A program made the translations under genes and the position numbers. The notes under the pieces were generated by a model. It was given only the letters and a program-made list of their open reading frames with translations, had not been told where the DNA came from and searched no databases. 64,000 nt of DNA from Acinetobacter calcoaceticus (lineage in GTDB: Bacteria; Pseudomonadota; Gammaproteobacteria; Pseudomonadales; Moraxellaceae): positions 186,001 through 250,000 of the forward strand of contig NZ_JADVKT010000006.1 of assembly GCF_016508255.1 (NCBI RefSeq). Direction: 5' to 3'. This document shows, piece after piece, positions 26,490-36,316 of this stretch (the stretch's first letter is position 1; each line of letters starts with the position of its first letter).

Positions 26490-26518
26490 AAAAAAGCCCA
26501 CCGAAGTGAGCTTTTATA
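26490..26518 (-). terminator. Terminator of adeIJK
   Basis: A stem AAAAGCCCAC (26492-26501) and GTGAGCTTTT (26506-26515) with a CGAA loop and one mismatch lies about 20 bp past the adeK stop on the minus strand. Confidence 0.65.
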
Positions 26519-26535
26519 AATAGTTTATTTAAAAC

Positions 26536-27990
26536 TTATTGCTTTTTAAGTTCAGCACTTGATGGTTGATTAACCACTGTATCTGAAGAGTTCGCTTTTA
26601 AACCACCACCTAGAGTTTTGTACAACTCGATTTGGTTGTTTAAGTTTGCTTGTTGAAGCAATAACAAACCTTGTTCTGCTGAATAAGATGAACGCTGTGC
26701 ATCAAGAACAGTCAGGTAACTATCAATACCTGCACGGAAGCGGGCATTTGAAAGTGTGTAGTTGCGGTTAGTTGCTTCTACCAGACGTTGCTGTGCTGTT
26801 AAACGATCACCAATATTGGCACGAGTTGCAAGCGCATCATTGACTTCACGGAACGCAGACTGAACTGATTTTTCATAATCAGACAATGCAATTTTCTGAT
26901 CAGTTTCAGAAATTTTTACATTCGCACGACGTGTGCCCCAGTCAAAGATTGGCAAATCTAAGCTTGGGCCAATTGACCATGCAAAACCACCAGACTTAAA
27001 TAGATCACTTAAGTCAGTTGATGCATAACCAGCTGAACCCGTTAAGCTAATGGTTGGGAATAAACGCGCTTTTGCAGCACCAATATTCGCACCCGCAGCG
27101 CTTAAGTTATATTCAGCTGCTTTTACATCTGGACGGTTATTTAACAGGTCACTCGGTAAGCCAGCAGTGAACACATTTTGTTGAGCAACGCGTTTTACAG
27201 GTTGTGTTGGCAACAAGTTTTGTGTAACTGGTTGACCTACTAGCAAGTTCAACAAGTTTTGTGCTTGAGCAATTTGAGTTTTGTAGTTCGCTACATCATT
27301 ACGCGCAGTTTCTACTGAAATCTGTGCCTGACGTAATGGAACTTCACTGTCGATACCCACATCAAAACGTTTTTTGTTTAGATTGTAAGAATCTTGCTGT
27401 GCTTTAAGTGTTTGCTCTGCAAGTCTTAAATTCGCTGTTGCGAACGAGTAATTTAACCATGCTTGAGCAACTTGGCTAATCAGACTGATTTGAGTCGAAT
27501 CACGCGCACTTTGTGTTGAAAGGTAACTATCTAAAGCAGCATCTTTTAGACTACGAACACGACCCCAGAAATCAAGCTCATAAGCAGTTACACCCAAGCC
27601 TACTTGATAAGTAGAGTAGGGGTTATTCGGATCACGGCTTGGCGTAACCTGACGAACTGCACTACCACTTGCTCCGATTGTTGGAAGCTGGTTGTTCTTC
27701 GTAATCTGATATTGCTCTTGAGCACGTTCAATATTGAGCGTTGCTTTACGTAAATCACGGTTATTGGCAAGAGCCAAGTCAATTACTTCAAGCAAACGCG
27801 GGTCAGCAAAGAACTGTTTATAGCCCTGTTCAGCAATAGATGTACCAGAAGCGCTGTTATATGCATAGCTCTGTGGAATATCGGTTTTCACGACTGGTTC
27901 TGGGCCGCGCATGCTTTGACAAGCTGCCAAAGCAAGCGCAAGTGCAGATACCGCAATGCTACGACCTGAAATAGACCATACTTTTTGCAT
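26536..27990 (-). CDS. adeK: Outer-membrane efflux channel AdeK
   Basis: ATG at 27990 overlaps the adeJ stop by one base (TGATG) and gives 484 residues. A lipoprotein signal (ALALALAACQSMRG, lipobox Cys about residue 24) precedes the repeated TolC/OprM-type outer-membrane factor domains, with the internal duplication visible (YNLNKKRFDVGID and YTLSNARFRAGIDSYL). It forms the trimeric exit duct for the AdeIJ pump. Translational coupling to adeJ is expected from the overlap. Confidence 0.95.
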   Translation of the reverse strand: MQKVWSISGRSIAVSALALALAACQSMRGPEPVVKTDIPQSYAYNSASGTSIAEQGYKQFFADPRLLEVIDLALANNRDLRKATLNIERAQEQYQITKNNQLPTIGASGSAVRQVTPSRDPNNPYSTYQVGLGVTAYELDFWGRVRSLKDAALDSYLSTQSARDSTQISLISQVAQAWLNYSFATANLRLAEQTLKAQQDSYNLNKKRFDVGIDSEVPLRQAQISVETARNDVANYKTQIAQAQNLLNLLVGQPVTQNLLPTQPVKRVAQQNVFTAGLPSDLLNNRPDVKAAEYNLSAAGANIGAAKARLFPTISLTGSAGYASTDLSDLFKSGGFAWSIGPSLDLPIFDWGTRRANVKISETDQKIALSDYEKSVQSAFREVNDALATRANIGDRLTAQQRLVEATNRNYTLSNARFRAGIDSYLTVLDAQRSSYSAEQGLLLLQQANLNNQIELYKTLGGGLKANSSDTVVNQPSSAELKKQ

Positions 27991-30900
27991 CACGATTTAT
28001 GCTCCTGAGTGTTTATGGTTTTTGGTTTGTACTTAAAGATACTACGAATCCACACATAGAATACAGGGATAAAGAAGATACCTAAGAACGTTGCACTGAG
28101 TACGCCACCAAGTACACCGAAGCCGACTGAGTGCTGACTTCCGGCACCAGCACCTGTTGAAAGGGCAAGTGGAAGTACACCGAAACCGAAGGCAAGGGTG
28201 GTCATGATAATTGGACGTAAACGCATTTTTGCAGCATGTAAAGTTGCATCAAGTAGGTCTTCACCTTTCTCTTGAAGCTCTTTAGCAAATTCAACGATCA
28301 AGATCGCATTTTTCGCAGAAAGACCGATTACCGCAATCATCGCTACCTGGAAGTAAATGTTATTTGAGAGATTTGGATCTCCTTTAATAATCATACCCAC
28401 GTAAGTTAATACGACTGCACCAATAATACCGAGTGGTACCACCAGTAAAACCGAGAACGGAATAGACCAGCTTTCATACAATGCAGCCAAGCAAAGGAAA
28501 ACGATTAACAATGAAAGTGCATAGAGGAATGGAGCTTGAGCACCAGATTCACGTTCTTCAAGTGATAAACCTGTCCATTCATAGTCGAAACCTTGCAAGC
28601 CCATAGATGGTAACTTGGCAACAATTTCTTCCATGGCTTTCATTGAGTCACCAGAACTTACACCAGGTGCAGGTGTACCTTGAATGTTAACCGATGACAC
28701 GCCGTTATAACGTTCAAGACGAGGAGAACCATAGGTCCATTTGCCAGTAGCAAATGCAGAGAACGGTACCATTTCACCTTTGCTATTACGTACATACCAC
28801 TTGTTTAAGTCTTCAGGCATCATACGGCTACCCGAGTCACCTTGAACATAAACTTTTTTCACACGACCACGGTCAATGAAGTCGTTAATGTATGAACCAC
28901 CCCATGCAATACGCATAGTGTTGTTAATGTCTGCAATGCTAACGCCCATGGCACCAGCTTGAGCCTGATCTACATTAATTTGATACTGAGGCGTATCTTC
29001 CTGACCATTTGGACGTACACCAACAAGACGTTTATCTTGTGATGCCAAACCTAAAATCGTGTTACGTGCGGCAATCAGTTTCTCATGGCCTTGACCACTT
29101 GAATCTTTAAGCTGCAAGTTAAATCCGGCAGTTACACCTAATTCAGGCATTGCAGGAAGCTGTAATGGCATAACATATGATGCATCTTTAATGATCATGT
29201 TTAATGCCATACCACGCTTGATTAATGCACCAATTTGAGCTTCTGGTGATGTACGCTTGCTCCAGTCTTTCAACTTAACGAAGCCAATACCAGCATTTTG
29301 ACCAACACCTGTGAATGAGAAACCTGAAACGGTGAAAATAGATTCCACTGTATCTTTTTCATTCATGAAGAAATTTGTCATGGTGTCAATCACTTTACCT
29401 GTACGGTCAAGCGTTGCATTTGGTGGTAATTGAACAAGTGTCATGACCACGCCCTGATCTTCTTCTGGTAAGAATGAAGATGGGAGTTTTTGGAACAAAA
29501 ACACTAATAGGCCAATTACTACAGCATAAAGTACACCAGAGAAGATTTTGCCTTTAAGCATGCGGCTAACACCATTTTGGTAGCTATGCGACATGCGGTC
29601 AAAACCGTTGTTAAATCCTCTGAAGAAACGAGCAAAAATATTATTGCTTGGTTCTTTGTTAGGATCATGCTGTTTTAAAATTGTTGCACAAAGTGCAGGG
29701 GTGAAGGTTAACGCTACAATTAACGATAAGACCATTGCTGTTACAAGGGTAATCGAGAATTGACGATAGATCACACCAGTTGTACCACCAAAGAAAGCCA
29801 TCGGTACGAATACCGCTGTCAATACGCTTGTAATACCAATTAACGCGCCAGAAATCTGTTGCATTGATCGTGAAGTGGCCGTGACCGGATCGGTATGCTC
29901 TTCACTCATAACACGTTCAACGTTTTCCACTACAACAATAGCGTCATCGACCAGAAGACCAATTGCCAATACCATGGCGAACATGGTTAAGGTGTTAATT
30001 GAGAATCCAAAGATATTAATGACAGCAAATGTACCTAATACAACAACAGGTACAGCAAGTGTAGGAATAATGGTTGCACGCCAGTTCTGCAAGAACAAGA
30101 ACATGACAATGAACACTAAAATTACCGCTTCAATTAATGTGTGTACAACACTTTCAATTGAAAGACGAATAAATGGAGTAGTGTCATAAGCCAGTTTGTC
30201 TTGTAGACCCGCAGGGTAGTTCTTACGTAATTCAGCTAAACGGTGTTCAACAGCATCAGCGGTATCAAGTGCGTTAGCACCAGTTGCAATTTTAATTGCA
30301 AGACCGCCCGCAGGTTTACCATTAAACTTCGAATCGAACTGATAGTTATCAGAACCTAACTCTACACGAGCAACATCTTTTAAACGAACCTCAGCACCTG
30401 ATGCTGTGTTCTTTAAGAAGATATTTTTAAATTGCTCAGGTGTTTGCAGCAAACTTTGTGCATTCACTGTTGCGTTAAGCACTTGACCTTGTACCGCTGG
30501 TGCTCCACCTAATTGACCTACAGCAACTTGTGAGTTTTGCGCTTGTAAAGCAGTCGCAATATCACTTGGCGTTAACTGATAGTTAGTTAGTTTTGCAGGG
30601 TCAAGCCAGATACGCATTGCGTATGAACCACCAAAGACCGTTACCTCACCAACACCAGCAACACGGCTAAGTGGTTCTTTAATTGACGAGTTTACATAAT
30701 CTTTAATGTCTGAGTCTGAAAGGCTATTATCTGGCGAATAGAATGCAATAACTTGCAAGAAGCTTGCACCAGATTTTGTAACCGTTACACCTTGACGTTG
30801 AACGTCTTGAGGTAAAAGAGCAGTTGCAGATTGAAGTTTGTTTTGAACTTGAACCTGTGCAATATCTGGGTCAATACCTTGTTCAAAGTTTAATTGAATA

Positions 30901-31166
30901 GATGCTTGACCGTTACCCGCACTGTTAGATGAAATATAACGTAAACCATCTAGACCATTCATTTGTTGTTCAATGATCTGGGTTACAGTATTTTCAACAG
31001 TCTCAGCTGATGCACCAGGATAAGTTGCAGCAATTGTAACTGTTGGTGGTGCAATCGTTGGATACTGCGCAATAGGCATTTTTGTGAGCGTGAGAATACC
31101 CGCCAACATAATGACTAATGCAATCACCCACGCAAAAATGGGGCGATGAATAAAAAATTGTGCCAT
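27990..31166 (-). CDS. adeJ: RND efflux transporter AdeJ
   Basis: The 1058-residue HAE-1 RND pump starts MAQFFIHRPIFAWVIALVIM and has twelve membrane helices in two halves with large periplasmic loops. The proton-relay Asp pair is in LLVDDAIVVVENVER (TM4) and the conserved Lys in the TM10 region (LSAKNAILIVEFAKE). The trimer captures beta-lactams, chloramphenicol, tetracyclines, fluoroquinolones, novobiocin and others from periplasm and membrane. It is the middle gene of adeIJK, 12 bp after adeI. No truncation or frameshift. Confidence 0.97.
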   Translation of the reverse strand: MAQFFIHRPIFAWVIALVIMLAGILTLTKMPIAQYPTIAPPTVTIAATYPGASAETVENTVTQIIEQQMNGLDGLRYISSNSAGNGQASIQLNFEQGIDPDIAQVQVQNKLQSATALLPQDVQRQGVTVTKSGASFLQVIAFYSPDNSLSDSDIKDYVNSSIKEPLSRVAGVGEVTVFGGSYAMRIWLDPAKLTNYQLTPSDIATALQAQNSQVAVGQLGGAPAVQGQVLNATVNAQSLLQTPEQFKNIFLKNTASGAEVRLKDVARVELGSDNYQFDSKFNGKPAGGLAIKIATGANALDTADAVEHRLAELRKNYPAGLQDKLAYDTTPFIRLSIESVVHTLIEAVILVFIVMFLFLQNWRATIIPTLAVPVVVLGTFAVINIFGFSINTLTMFAMVLAIGLLVDDAIVVVENVERVMSEEHTDPVTATSRSMQQISGALIGITSVLTAVFVPMAFFGGTTGVIYRQFSITLVTAMVLSLIVALTFTPALCATILKQHDPNKEPSNNIFARFFRGFNNGFDRMSHSYQNGVSRMLKGKIFSGVLYAVVIGLLVFLFQKLPSSFLPEEDQGVVMTLVQLPPNATLDRTGKVIDTMTNFFMNEKDTVESIFTVSGFSFTGVGQNAGIGFVKLKDWSKRTSPEAQIGALIKRGMALNMIIKDASYVMPLQLPAMPELGVTAGFNLQLKDSSGQGHEKLIAARNTILGLASQDKRLVGVRPNGQEDTPQYQINVDQAQAGAMGVSIADINNTMRIAWGGSYINDFIDRGRVKKVYVQGDSGSRMMPEDLNKWYVRNSKGEMVPFSAFATGKWTYGSPRLERYNGVSSVNIQGTPAPGVSSGDSMKAMEEIVAKLPSMGLQGFDYEWTGLSLEERESGAQAPFLYALSLLIVFLCLAALYESWSIPFSVLLVVPLGIIGAVVLTYVGMIIKGDPNLSNNIYFQVAMIAVIGLSAKNAILIVEFAKELQEKGEDLLDATLHAAKMRLRPIIMTTLAFGFGVLPLALSTGAGAGSQHSVGFGVLGGVLSATFLGIFFIPVFYVWIRSIFKYKPKTINTQEHKS

Positions 31167-31178
31167 TCAATCTACCCC

Positions 31179-32429
31179 TTATGCATTTGAAGATGCTTTC
31201 TGTTCTGCTTGAGGTTTACCTGATTGAGCCGGTTTTGTAGCATTTGGAGCTGCACCTTGAGGGTTTGCTGGTTGAGCTTGGTAAGGTTTTGCTGTGACTC
31301 CTTGCCCTTCTTTAACTTTGGCAACACCATCAACAATAACTTTATCACCAGCTTTAAGACCGTTAGTCACAATCCAGTTTTGTCCTTGAACACCTGAAGT
31401 TTCAACAGGACGGCTCTCAACAGCACCTTTTGCATTAACAGTCATAGCAATTGCTTGGCCTGTCGGTAAACGTGTAATTGCTACTTGAGGAATCAGATAA
31501 GCATTTGGAACTACACCCTGAACAATCTGTGCAGTTGTGTACATGCCTGGAAGCAACAAATGGTTCGGGTTTGAGAACACGGCACGTAAAGTAATCGTTC
31601 CTGTATCCTGATTAACAGACGCATCAGAGAAAGCTAATTGACCTTCAATCGGATACGTTGAACCATCTTCAAGTTTCAACTTCACTTTTGTGTTGTTGCT
31701 GTTGTTCAAGCTGCCTTTGCTGAGTTGTTGACGCAAGCGTAATAACTCGGCACTAGACTGGTTAATGTCAACATAGATTGGATCTAACTGTTGAATTGTC
31801 ACTAAAGGATCAGTTTGGTTTGCAGTGACTAAAGCACCAGCTGTTACAGAAGAACGTCCAGACTGACCAGAAATTGGTGAGCGAATTGTAGAATAACCAA
31901 GATCTACATTTGCATTTGTTACTTGAGCTTTCGCAGCAGAAACTTGTGCTTCGGAAACATTAACCTGACCAAGTAAGTCGTCATATTCTTGTCTTGATAC
32001 AGCGTTACTCGAAACAAGTTGCTTATAACGGTTTAGCTTAGTACGTAGTGAAGCTAGATTTGCCTGTTGTTGTAAAAGTGATGCTTTTGCATTTTCAAGC
32101 GTTGCACGGTTAGTTCGTGAATCAAGTTCATATAGAGCTTGACCTTCGCGAACATAACTTCCTTCAGAAAACAAGCGTTTTAAAATCACGCCACTTGTTT
32201 GAGGGCGAACTTCAGAAATTTGATATGCTGAAGTACGACCAGAAAGTTCAACACTTTGTTCAACACTTTGTGGTTGAGCAACAATAACACCTACCTCAGC
32301 AGGCGGCATTTTCTGAGTAGCAGCAGCTTGCTGTTTCTCATTGGAGCCTTTGCTACAACCAACAAGTGCGATACTTGTTGCTAATGCGCAAGCAGTAAGG
32401 GCAGGAGCCCAAAGCTTAGCCGACATCAT
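31179..32429 (-). CDS. adeI: Membrane-fusion protein AdeI
   Basis: The 416-residue protein is a periplasmic adaptor with a lipoprotein signal (ATSIALVGC-SKGS, Cys about residue 25). It has a biotinyl-lipoyl hairpin, a helical hairpin (LENAKASLLQQQANLASLRTKLNRYKQLV), beta-barrel and membrane-proximal domains, and a low-complexity Pro/Gln/Ala tail. It bridges AdeJ and AdeK. The gene starts 39 bp after the upstream PAP2 gene; an inverted repeat lies in that gap. Confidence 0.95.
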   Translation of the reverse strand: MMSAKLWAPALTACALATSIALVGCSKGSNEKQQAAATQKMPPAEVGVIVAQPQSVEQSVELSGRTSAYQISEVRPQTSGVILKRLFSEGSYVREGQALYELDSRTNRATLENAKASLLQQQANLASLRTKLNRYKQLVSSNAVSRQEYDDLLGQVNVSEAQVSAAKAQVTNANVDLGYSTIRSPISGQSGRSSVTAGALVTANQTDPLVTIQQLDPIYVDINQSSAELLRLRQQLSKGSLNNSNNTKVKLKLEDGSTYPIEGQLAFSDASVNQDTGTITLRAVFSNPNHLLLPGMYTTAQIVQGVVPNAYLIPQVAITRLPTGQAIAMTVNAKGAVESRPVETSGVQGQNWIVTNGLKAGDKVIVDGVAKVKEGQGVTAKPYQAQPANPQGAAPNATKPAQSGKPQAEQKASSNA

Positions 32430-32441
32430 TGTTCCACCTCG

Positions 32442-32458
32442 TTTAGATAAAATCTAAA
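32442..32458 (-). promoter_or_regulatory. Inverted repeat in the adeI leader
   Basis: TTTAGAT (32442-32448) and ATCTAAA (32452-32458), a 7-bp dyad with 3-base spacer, lies between the PAP2 stop and the adeI start, next to the GAGGTGG ribosome-binding site. It could be an operator or an mRNA hairpin that limits translation. I do not recall the AdeN site well enough to match it. Confidence 0.35.
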
Positions 32459-32468
32459 AATATATTTG

Positions 32469-33080
32469 TTATCTATTTAACCTACTTTGTGTTTGTGATA
32501 ACCAGAGCCAAAGCAGGGCAATCCAAATAAAACCTATGCCCCAACCGGCAAGTACATCTGTTGGAAAATGAACTCCAGCATACACTCTTGAAAGTCCCAT
32601 GCAGATAAACCAAAAACAGGAGATCAAAATGATGTAAGGAGAGTTAATGTTGCGTTTATGACATAAAATTAATATTGCCAGACAAGCTAGTGTTGATGCA
32701 TAAACACTATGTGCACTTGGGAACGATGCACCATAACTTTCGACAATATGATATGCCTGTGGAGGCCTTGGTCGGTCAACACACCACTTGAGCAGCCAAC
32801 CCATGGTGATACTGCCAATAACCCCCATGCTAATGAAAATAACAGTAATATATTTTTTATACCATGCTAAATATATACATACCAGAAAGGATAAAAAACA
32901 TACAAAAGGCATACCACCTATACGTGCAAGAAAGATCGTAATATGGTTAAGATAATCTGAACGATGTTCACTCAAAATTTGAACAGCGAGAAGATCCAAA
33001 GATTGAAATCTTGGTACATACAGACCAAGAATACCTAATCCTAAAAAAATACAACCAATAAAAAGCAATATATAGGGCAT
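32469..33080 (-). CDS. PAP2-family phosphatase
   Basis: The 203-residue membrane protein has about six helices and a complete PAP2 signature: KWCVDRPRP (KX6RP), SFPSAHS (PSGH-like with catalytic His) and SRVYAGVHFPTD (SRX5HX3D). Likely substrates are undecaprenyl pyrophosphate or phosphatidylglycerol phosphate. It lies directly upstream of adeIJK on the same strand with only a 39-bp gap and no obvious terminator, so read-through into the efflux operon is possible. Confidence 0.9.
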   Translation of the reverse strand: MPYILLFIGCIFLGLGILGLYVPRFQSLDLLAVQILSEHRSDYLNHITIFLARIGGMPFVCFLSFLVCIYLAWYKKYITVIFISMGVIGSITMGWLLKWCVDRPRPPQAYHIVESYGASFPSAHSVYASTLACLAILILCHKRNINSPYIILISCFWFICMGLSRVYAGVHFPTDVLAGWGIGFIWIALLWLWLSQTQSRLNR

Positions 33081-33263
33081 GTATATACCTTTGCTTATTC
33101 AAGCAGTGTCCACTACTGAAAGCCGTTAAAAGTGTACTTGCCAGTACACTTTTTTTCAAGCCTGATAGACCATCGTAAATTCATTTTGAATTTTTTTTAA
33201 CATTTGGAAAAACAATCACAACAAAATTGACGGAACTCACATTTTGTGTACAAAGCAAAAAAA

Positions 33264-35324
33264 TCAATGTTCTGCTTTTTTTCCACCATTTGATTGAGTG
33301 TTTTCTTCAAGTTCTAATGGTTGTTTTGGAGGCCAGAAAAAATCACTTGGGCGAGTGAGGAAATGAGTCATTACCAATTTGGCTAAAGGTTTCCATTGTT
33401 CGAAGCGAACTCGACGTGCCCGTAGTGCCACGATAATGGTTAAGGTGAAACTAACGAATAAGTTAGTCAGACCAATACATAATACGCCTAGAAAGGACAC
33501 GATAATCAATCCGATATCTGGGCTGCCGTTAATTGTCATTAAGCCTTGAATAAAGTTAGCTGAGGCGAAAGCAATATGACGGATATCCAAAGGTAAACCT
33601 AGAATAAAGCCTATGGTACCCATACTGCCTAGCATAATCCCGAATAAGAAGTTACCGGCTAAAGCTCCTAAGTTTCGCTCAATATATTCAGCAAAACGGT
33701 TGAGGCGATCTTGTCCAAACCAGTTTGCTAAACGGCGATGTGCTTTTAGGCGGGGACCGACTTTGCGGTAAACAGCCATGTTATCGAAGTATCCAGCAAT
33801 GAGACCTGACAAAAATAAGCAAACTCCAGCGATGGCTGCATGCGGAACTGCCAAAGAGGTGAAAGGATTTAAGCTGTGCAACAAATAAGTTGCTTTAGTA
33901 TGAGTTAATAAAGGCTCGTCAAGATAGAACTGCCAAGCAAAAGTAATGAGTGCAGCAGTAGGAATCGCAATTGAAATATTGCCTAAAATAGCAATGAATT
34001 GTGTTCGAATAATATTAATAATAAGGGCTGCTAACTCTGCAATTTGAGCTGTTTTAGAGCCTTTACGCTGTTGTACTGTTGCAGCGAGGGCCGCAGCAGT
34101 CATTGCAGGTTGTTTGGTTGCAACTGTGAAATGCAGAACATGAATTAGAATGAATCCTAAAGAATAATTCATACTGAAAGTAAAGGCTTGCATGAGCGGA
34201 GCCATCGTCATTCTTGCTGCAAGAATTTTTAAAGATGCCATGCATGCAATAATGACACCCGCTCCAGCGGCAGCCTTATACATGCCCCAGAAACCTTTTG
34301 TGTCGGTACTTACATAATGCTCACCTGTTCGGCTGGCATTTTCAGTGACTTGAAATGCAATAAGTTCACTTGTCGTACTTAATAAAGAGCGAACACTTTT
34401 TTCACTGTAGTGCGCTTTTGTTAAATCGGAAATAAGATGCCCTAAAGAAACATATTTTCCTTTAGTGTTATCTACAACCAAATAAAGTAGTAATTCAATT
34501 CGGTCGAGACACTGCTCAAGTAAAGATAATAAATAAGTCAAACTTAAGCTGACACCAATTCTTTTGGTGGCACGGCGAATCTTTAAAACCACATCCCGAC
34601 ACTGTTCCAGCATAACAAATGCTTGTGATGCGTCCGGAGGGGAAGTAACTGCAATTTCATGTTCAGAGAGTTCTTGTTTTTTGTACTTTTCGATAAATTC
34701 AATAATTTCGCGGTTCTGAACTAAAAATGGTGATTCATATTCAGTTAATTCTGGTTGGGCATTAATAAATTCAGGATAAAGGCCAATTCCACTAATTCGA
34801 TAAGATAAGACGGTAATTGCTTTAATCATTTCATTTTGAATGACAAGCTTTTCGTCTACATTACTTTGGCTTTGTCCAATAAGACTGAATAAATTTTCCC
34901 AATCTTCATCATCAATGTTATTAAGCCAAATTTTGTCACTTTCTAAATAGAAAATTCTTCCAATTAATATTTTGAGTTGGCTTGCATCTTCGATTAACGG
35001 TAAAAAATGTGCTCCGAGTCTTTGCCCCAGTTGGTTCCAGAAACCATCTAAAGACAAAATTCCGCTATCGGCATATAAGCTGACTTGCTTATAACGATTA
35101 ATGAGACGTAATAAAAAAGTTTGCAGTAGAAAGGGGGCTGTAGGTGTGCGTAATAGGCTTTCAATTAAAGCCTGTATTTTTTGCTTAATCTCATCCGTAT
35201 TATGAGGATCGGATGGGCGAATGTCATTGACTAACTCAATGAGTAGATTTTCGTCAATGACAGCTTGAGTATCCTCAAGCTGTTTCTGTATTTTTAAAAA
35301 ATGATCTGAGAAATTTATATGCAT
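33264..35324 (-). CDS. COG4389-type membrane protein (annotated in databases as site-specific recombinase Gcr)
   Basis: ATG 35324 gives 686 residues; TTG 35330 is a less likely start. The first half is soluble and helical (EQCRDVVLKIRRATKRIGVSLSLTYLLSLL). The second half has about six to seven hydrophobic helices and a basic Arg-rich cluster (RKVGPRLKAHRRLANWFGQDRLNRF). This pattern matches the protein family carried as 'site-specific recombinase' from old Neisseria work. No serine- or tyrosine-recombinase motif is visible, so the recombinase label is doubtful; an inner-membrane role seems more likely. Confidence 0.75.
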   Translation of the reverse strand: MHINFSDHFLKIQKQLEDTQAVIDENLLIELVNDIRPSDPHNTDEIKQKIQALIESLLRTPTAPFLLQTFLLRLINRYKQVSLYADSGILSLDGFWNQLGQRLGAHFLPLIEDASQLKILIGRIFYLESDKIWLNNIDDEDWENLFSLIGQSQSNVDEKLVIQNEMIKAITVLSYRISGIGLYPEFINAQPELTEYESPFLVQNREIIEFIEKYKKQELSEHEIAVTSPPDASQAFVMLEQCRDVVLKIRRATKRIGVSLSLTYLLSLLEQCLDRIELLLYLVVDNTKGKYVSLGHLISDLTKAHYSEKSVRSLLSTTSELIAFQVTENASRTGEHYVSTDTKGFWGMYKAAAGAGVIIACMASLKILAARMTMAPLMQAFTFSMNYSLGFILIHVLHFTVATKQPAMTAAALAATVQQRKGSKTAQIAELAALIINIIRTQFIAILGNISIAIPTAALITFAWQFYLDEPLLTHTKATYLLHSLNPFTSLAVPHAAIAGVCLFLSGLIAGYFDNMAVYRKVGPRLKAHRRLANWFGQDRLNRFAEYIERNLGALAGNFLFGIMLGSMGTIGFILGLPLDIRHIAFASANFIQGLMTINGSPDIGLIIVSFLGVLCIGLTNLFVSFTLTIIVALRARRVRFEQWKPLAKLVMTHFLTRPSDFFWPPKQPLELEENTQSNGGKKAEH

Positions 35325-35338
35325 AGGCAAGATAATAT

Positions 35339-36316
35339 CTATTGTATTCGATGTAACGCAAGCTGAGTTAAGTTAATCAAAGCCTGACGATATGGTGTAT
35401 CGGGTAGCTTTGATAAAGCTTGCAGTGCGGCTTCTGTTTCTTCTTGGGCACGTTGGTGGCAATAATCTAAAGCGCCAGACTTCTGTACAATTTCTATGAT
35501 TTGAGATAATTGATCGACGCCACCAGTTGCAATACTGCGACGAAGAATCGCATGCTCTTCATCTGTTGAGTGCGCTAATGCTGAAATTAACGGTAAAGTT
35601 GGTTTACCTTCCATTAAATCATCACCAATATTTTTACCTAATGTTTCAGCATCTGAAGTGTAGTCTAAAATATCATCAATAATTTGGAATGCATTACCAA
35701 AATGACCGGCAAATAATCTCAATGGCTCGCGATACGTTTCTTGTCCAGCTAAAATAGCAGCGCCTTCTGTAGCGAGTTCAAACAGACGAGAAGTTTTACC
35801 GTGAATAATTTTTAAATAAGTTTCTTCTGTTGTATCGGGCTGATGTTGCGATTGAAGTTGTAATACTTCACCTTCAGCAATTTCACATGTACCTGTTGAA
35901 AAGTCTTTCAATAAAGTCATATTGTTTAAATCGACCAGTAAATCGAAAGCACGTGCAATGAGGAAGTCACCAACTAATACGGCTGTCTGATTGTTCCATG
36001 TCGCATTTGCTGTAGGTCGGCCACGACGAAGACCAGATTCATCTACAACATCATCATGGACTAAGGTCGCGGTATGCAACATTTCAATGATTGCGGCCAG
36101 ACGTTGTGCGTTTTGCATATTGTCGAGACCACAAGCGCGTGCTGCAAGTAAACACATGATTGGGCGCATACGTTTTCCGCCAGCTTCAACAACATGTTTG
36201 CTGACAGACATGACTAAACCGACTTTTGAGCTAATTCCTTCATTAATCAAGTGATCCATCGCAGCAAAGTCTGAGGCAACAGGCGCAAGAATGTCTTGCT
36301 TGAAATCGATGACCAT
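35339..36316 (-). CDS. ispB: Octaprenyl (long-chain polyprenyl) diphosphate synthase
   Basis: ATG 36316 gives 325 residues (MVIDFKQDILAPVASDFAAM), matching IspB length; the frame is open further but without a good start. FARM/first Asp-rich motif LVHDDVVDESGLRRGRPT and second motif DDILDYTSD are intact, with GGKRMRP for substrate binding. It builds the ubiquinone side chain from IPP and farnesyl diphosphate. It is divergent from rplU-rpmA, the conserved ispB/rplU arrangement of gammaproteobacteria. Confidence 0.95.
   Translation of the reverse strand: MVIDFKQDILAPVASDFAAMDHLINEGISSKVGLVMSVSKHVVEAGGKRMRPIMCLLAARACGLDNMQNAQRLAAIIEMLHTATLVHDDVVDESGLRRGRPTANATWNNQTAVLVGDFLIARAFDLLVDLNNMTLLKDFSTGTCEIAEGEVLQLQSQHQPDTTEETYLKIIHGKTSRLFELATEGAAILAGQETYREPLRLFAGHFGNAFQIIDDILDYTSDAETLGKNIGDDLMEGKPTLPLISALAHSTDEEHAILRRSIATGGVDQLSQIIEIVQKSGALDYCHQRAQEETEAALQALSKLPDTPYRQALINLTQLALHRIQ

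Noticed and set aside
29875..30189. A 104-codon frame antisense to adeJ
   Set aside because: Shadow frame within a clear RND transporter gene.
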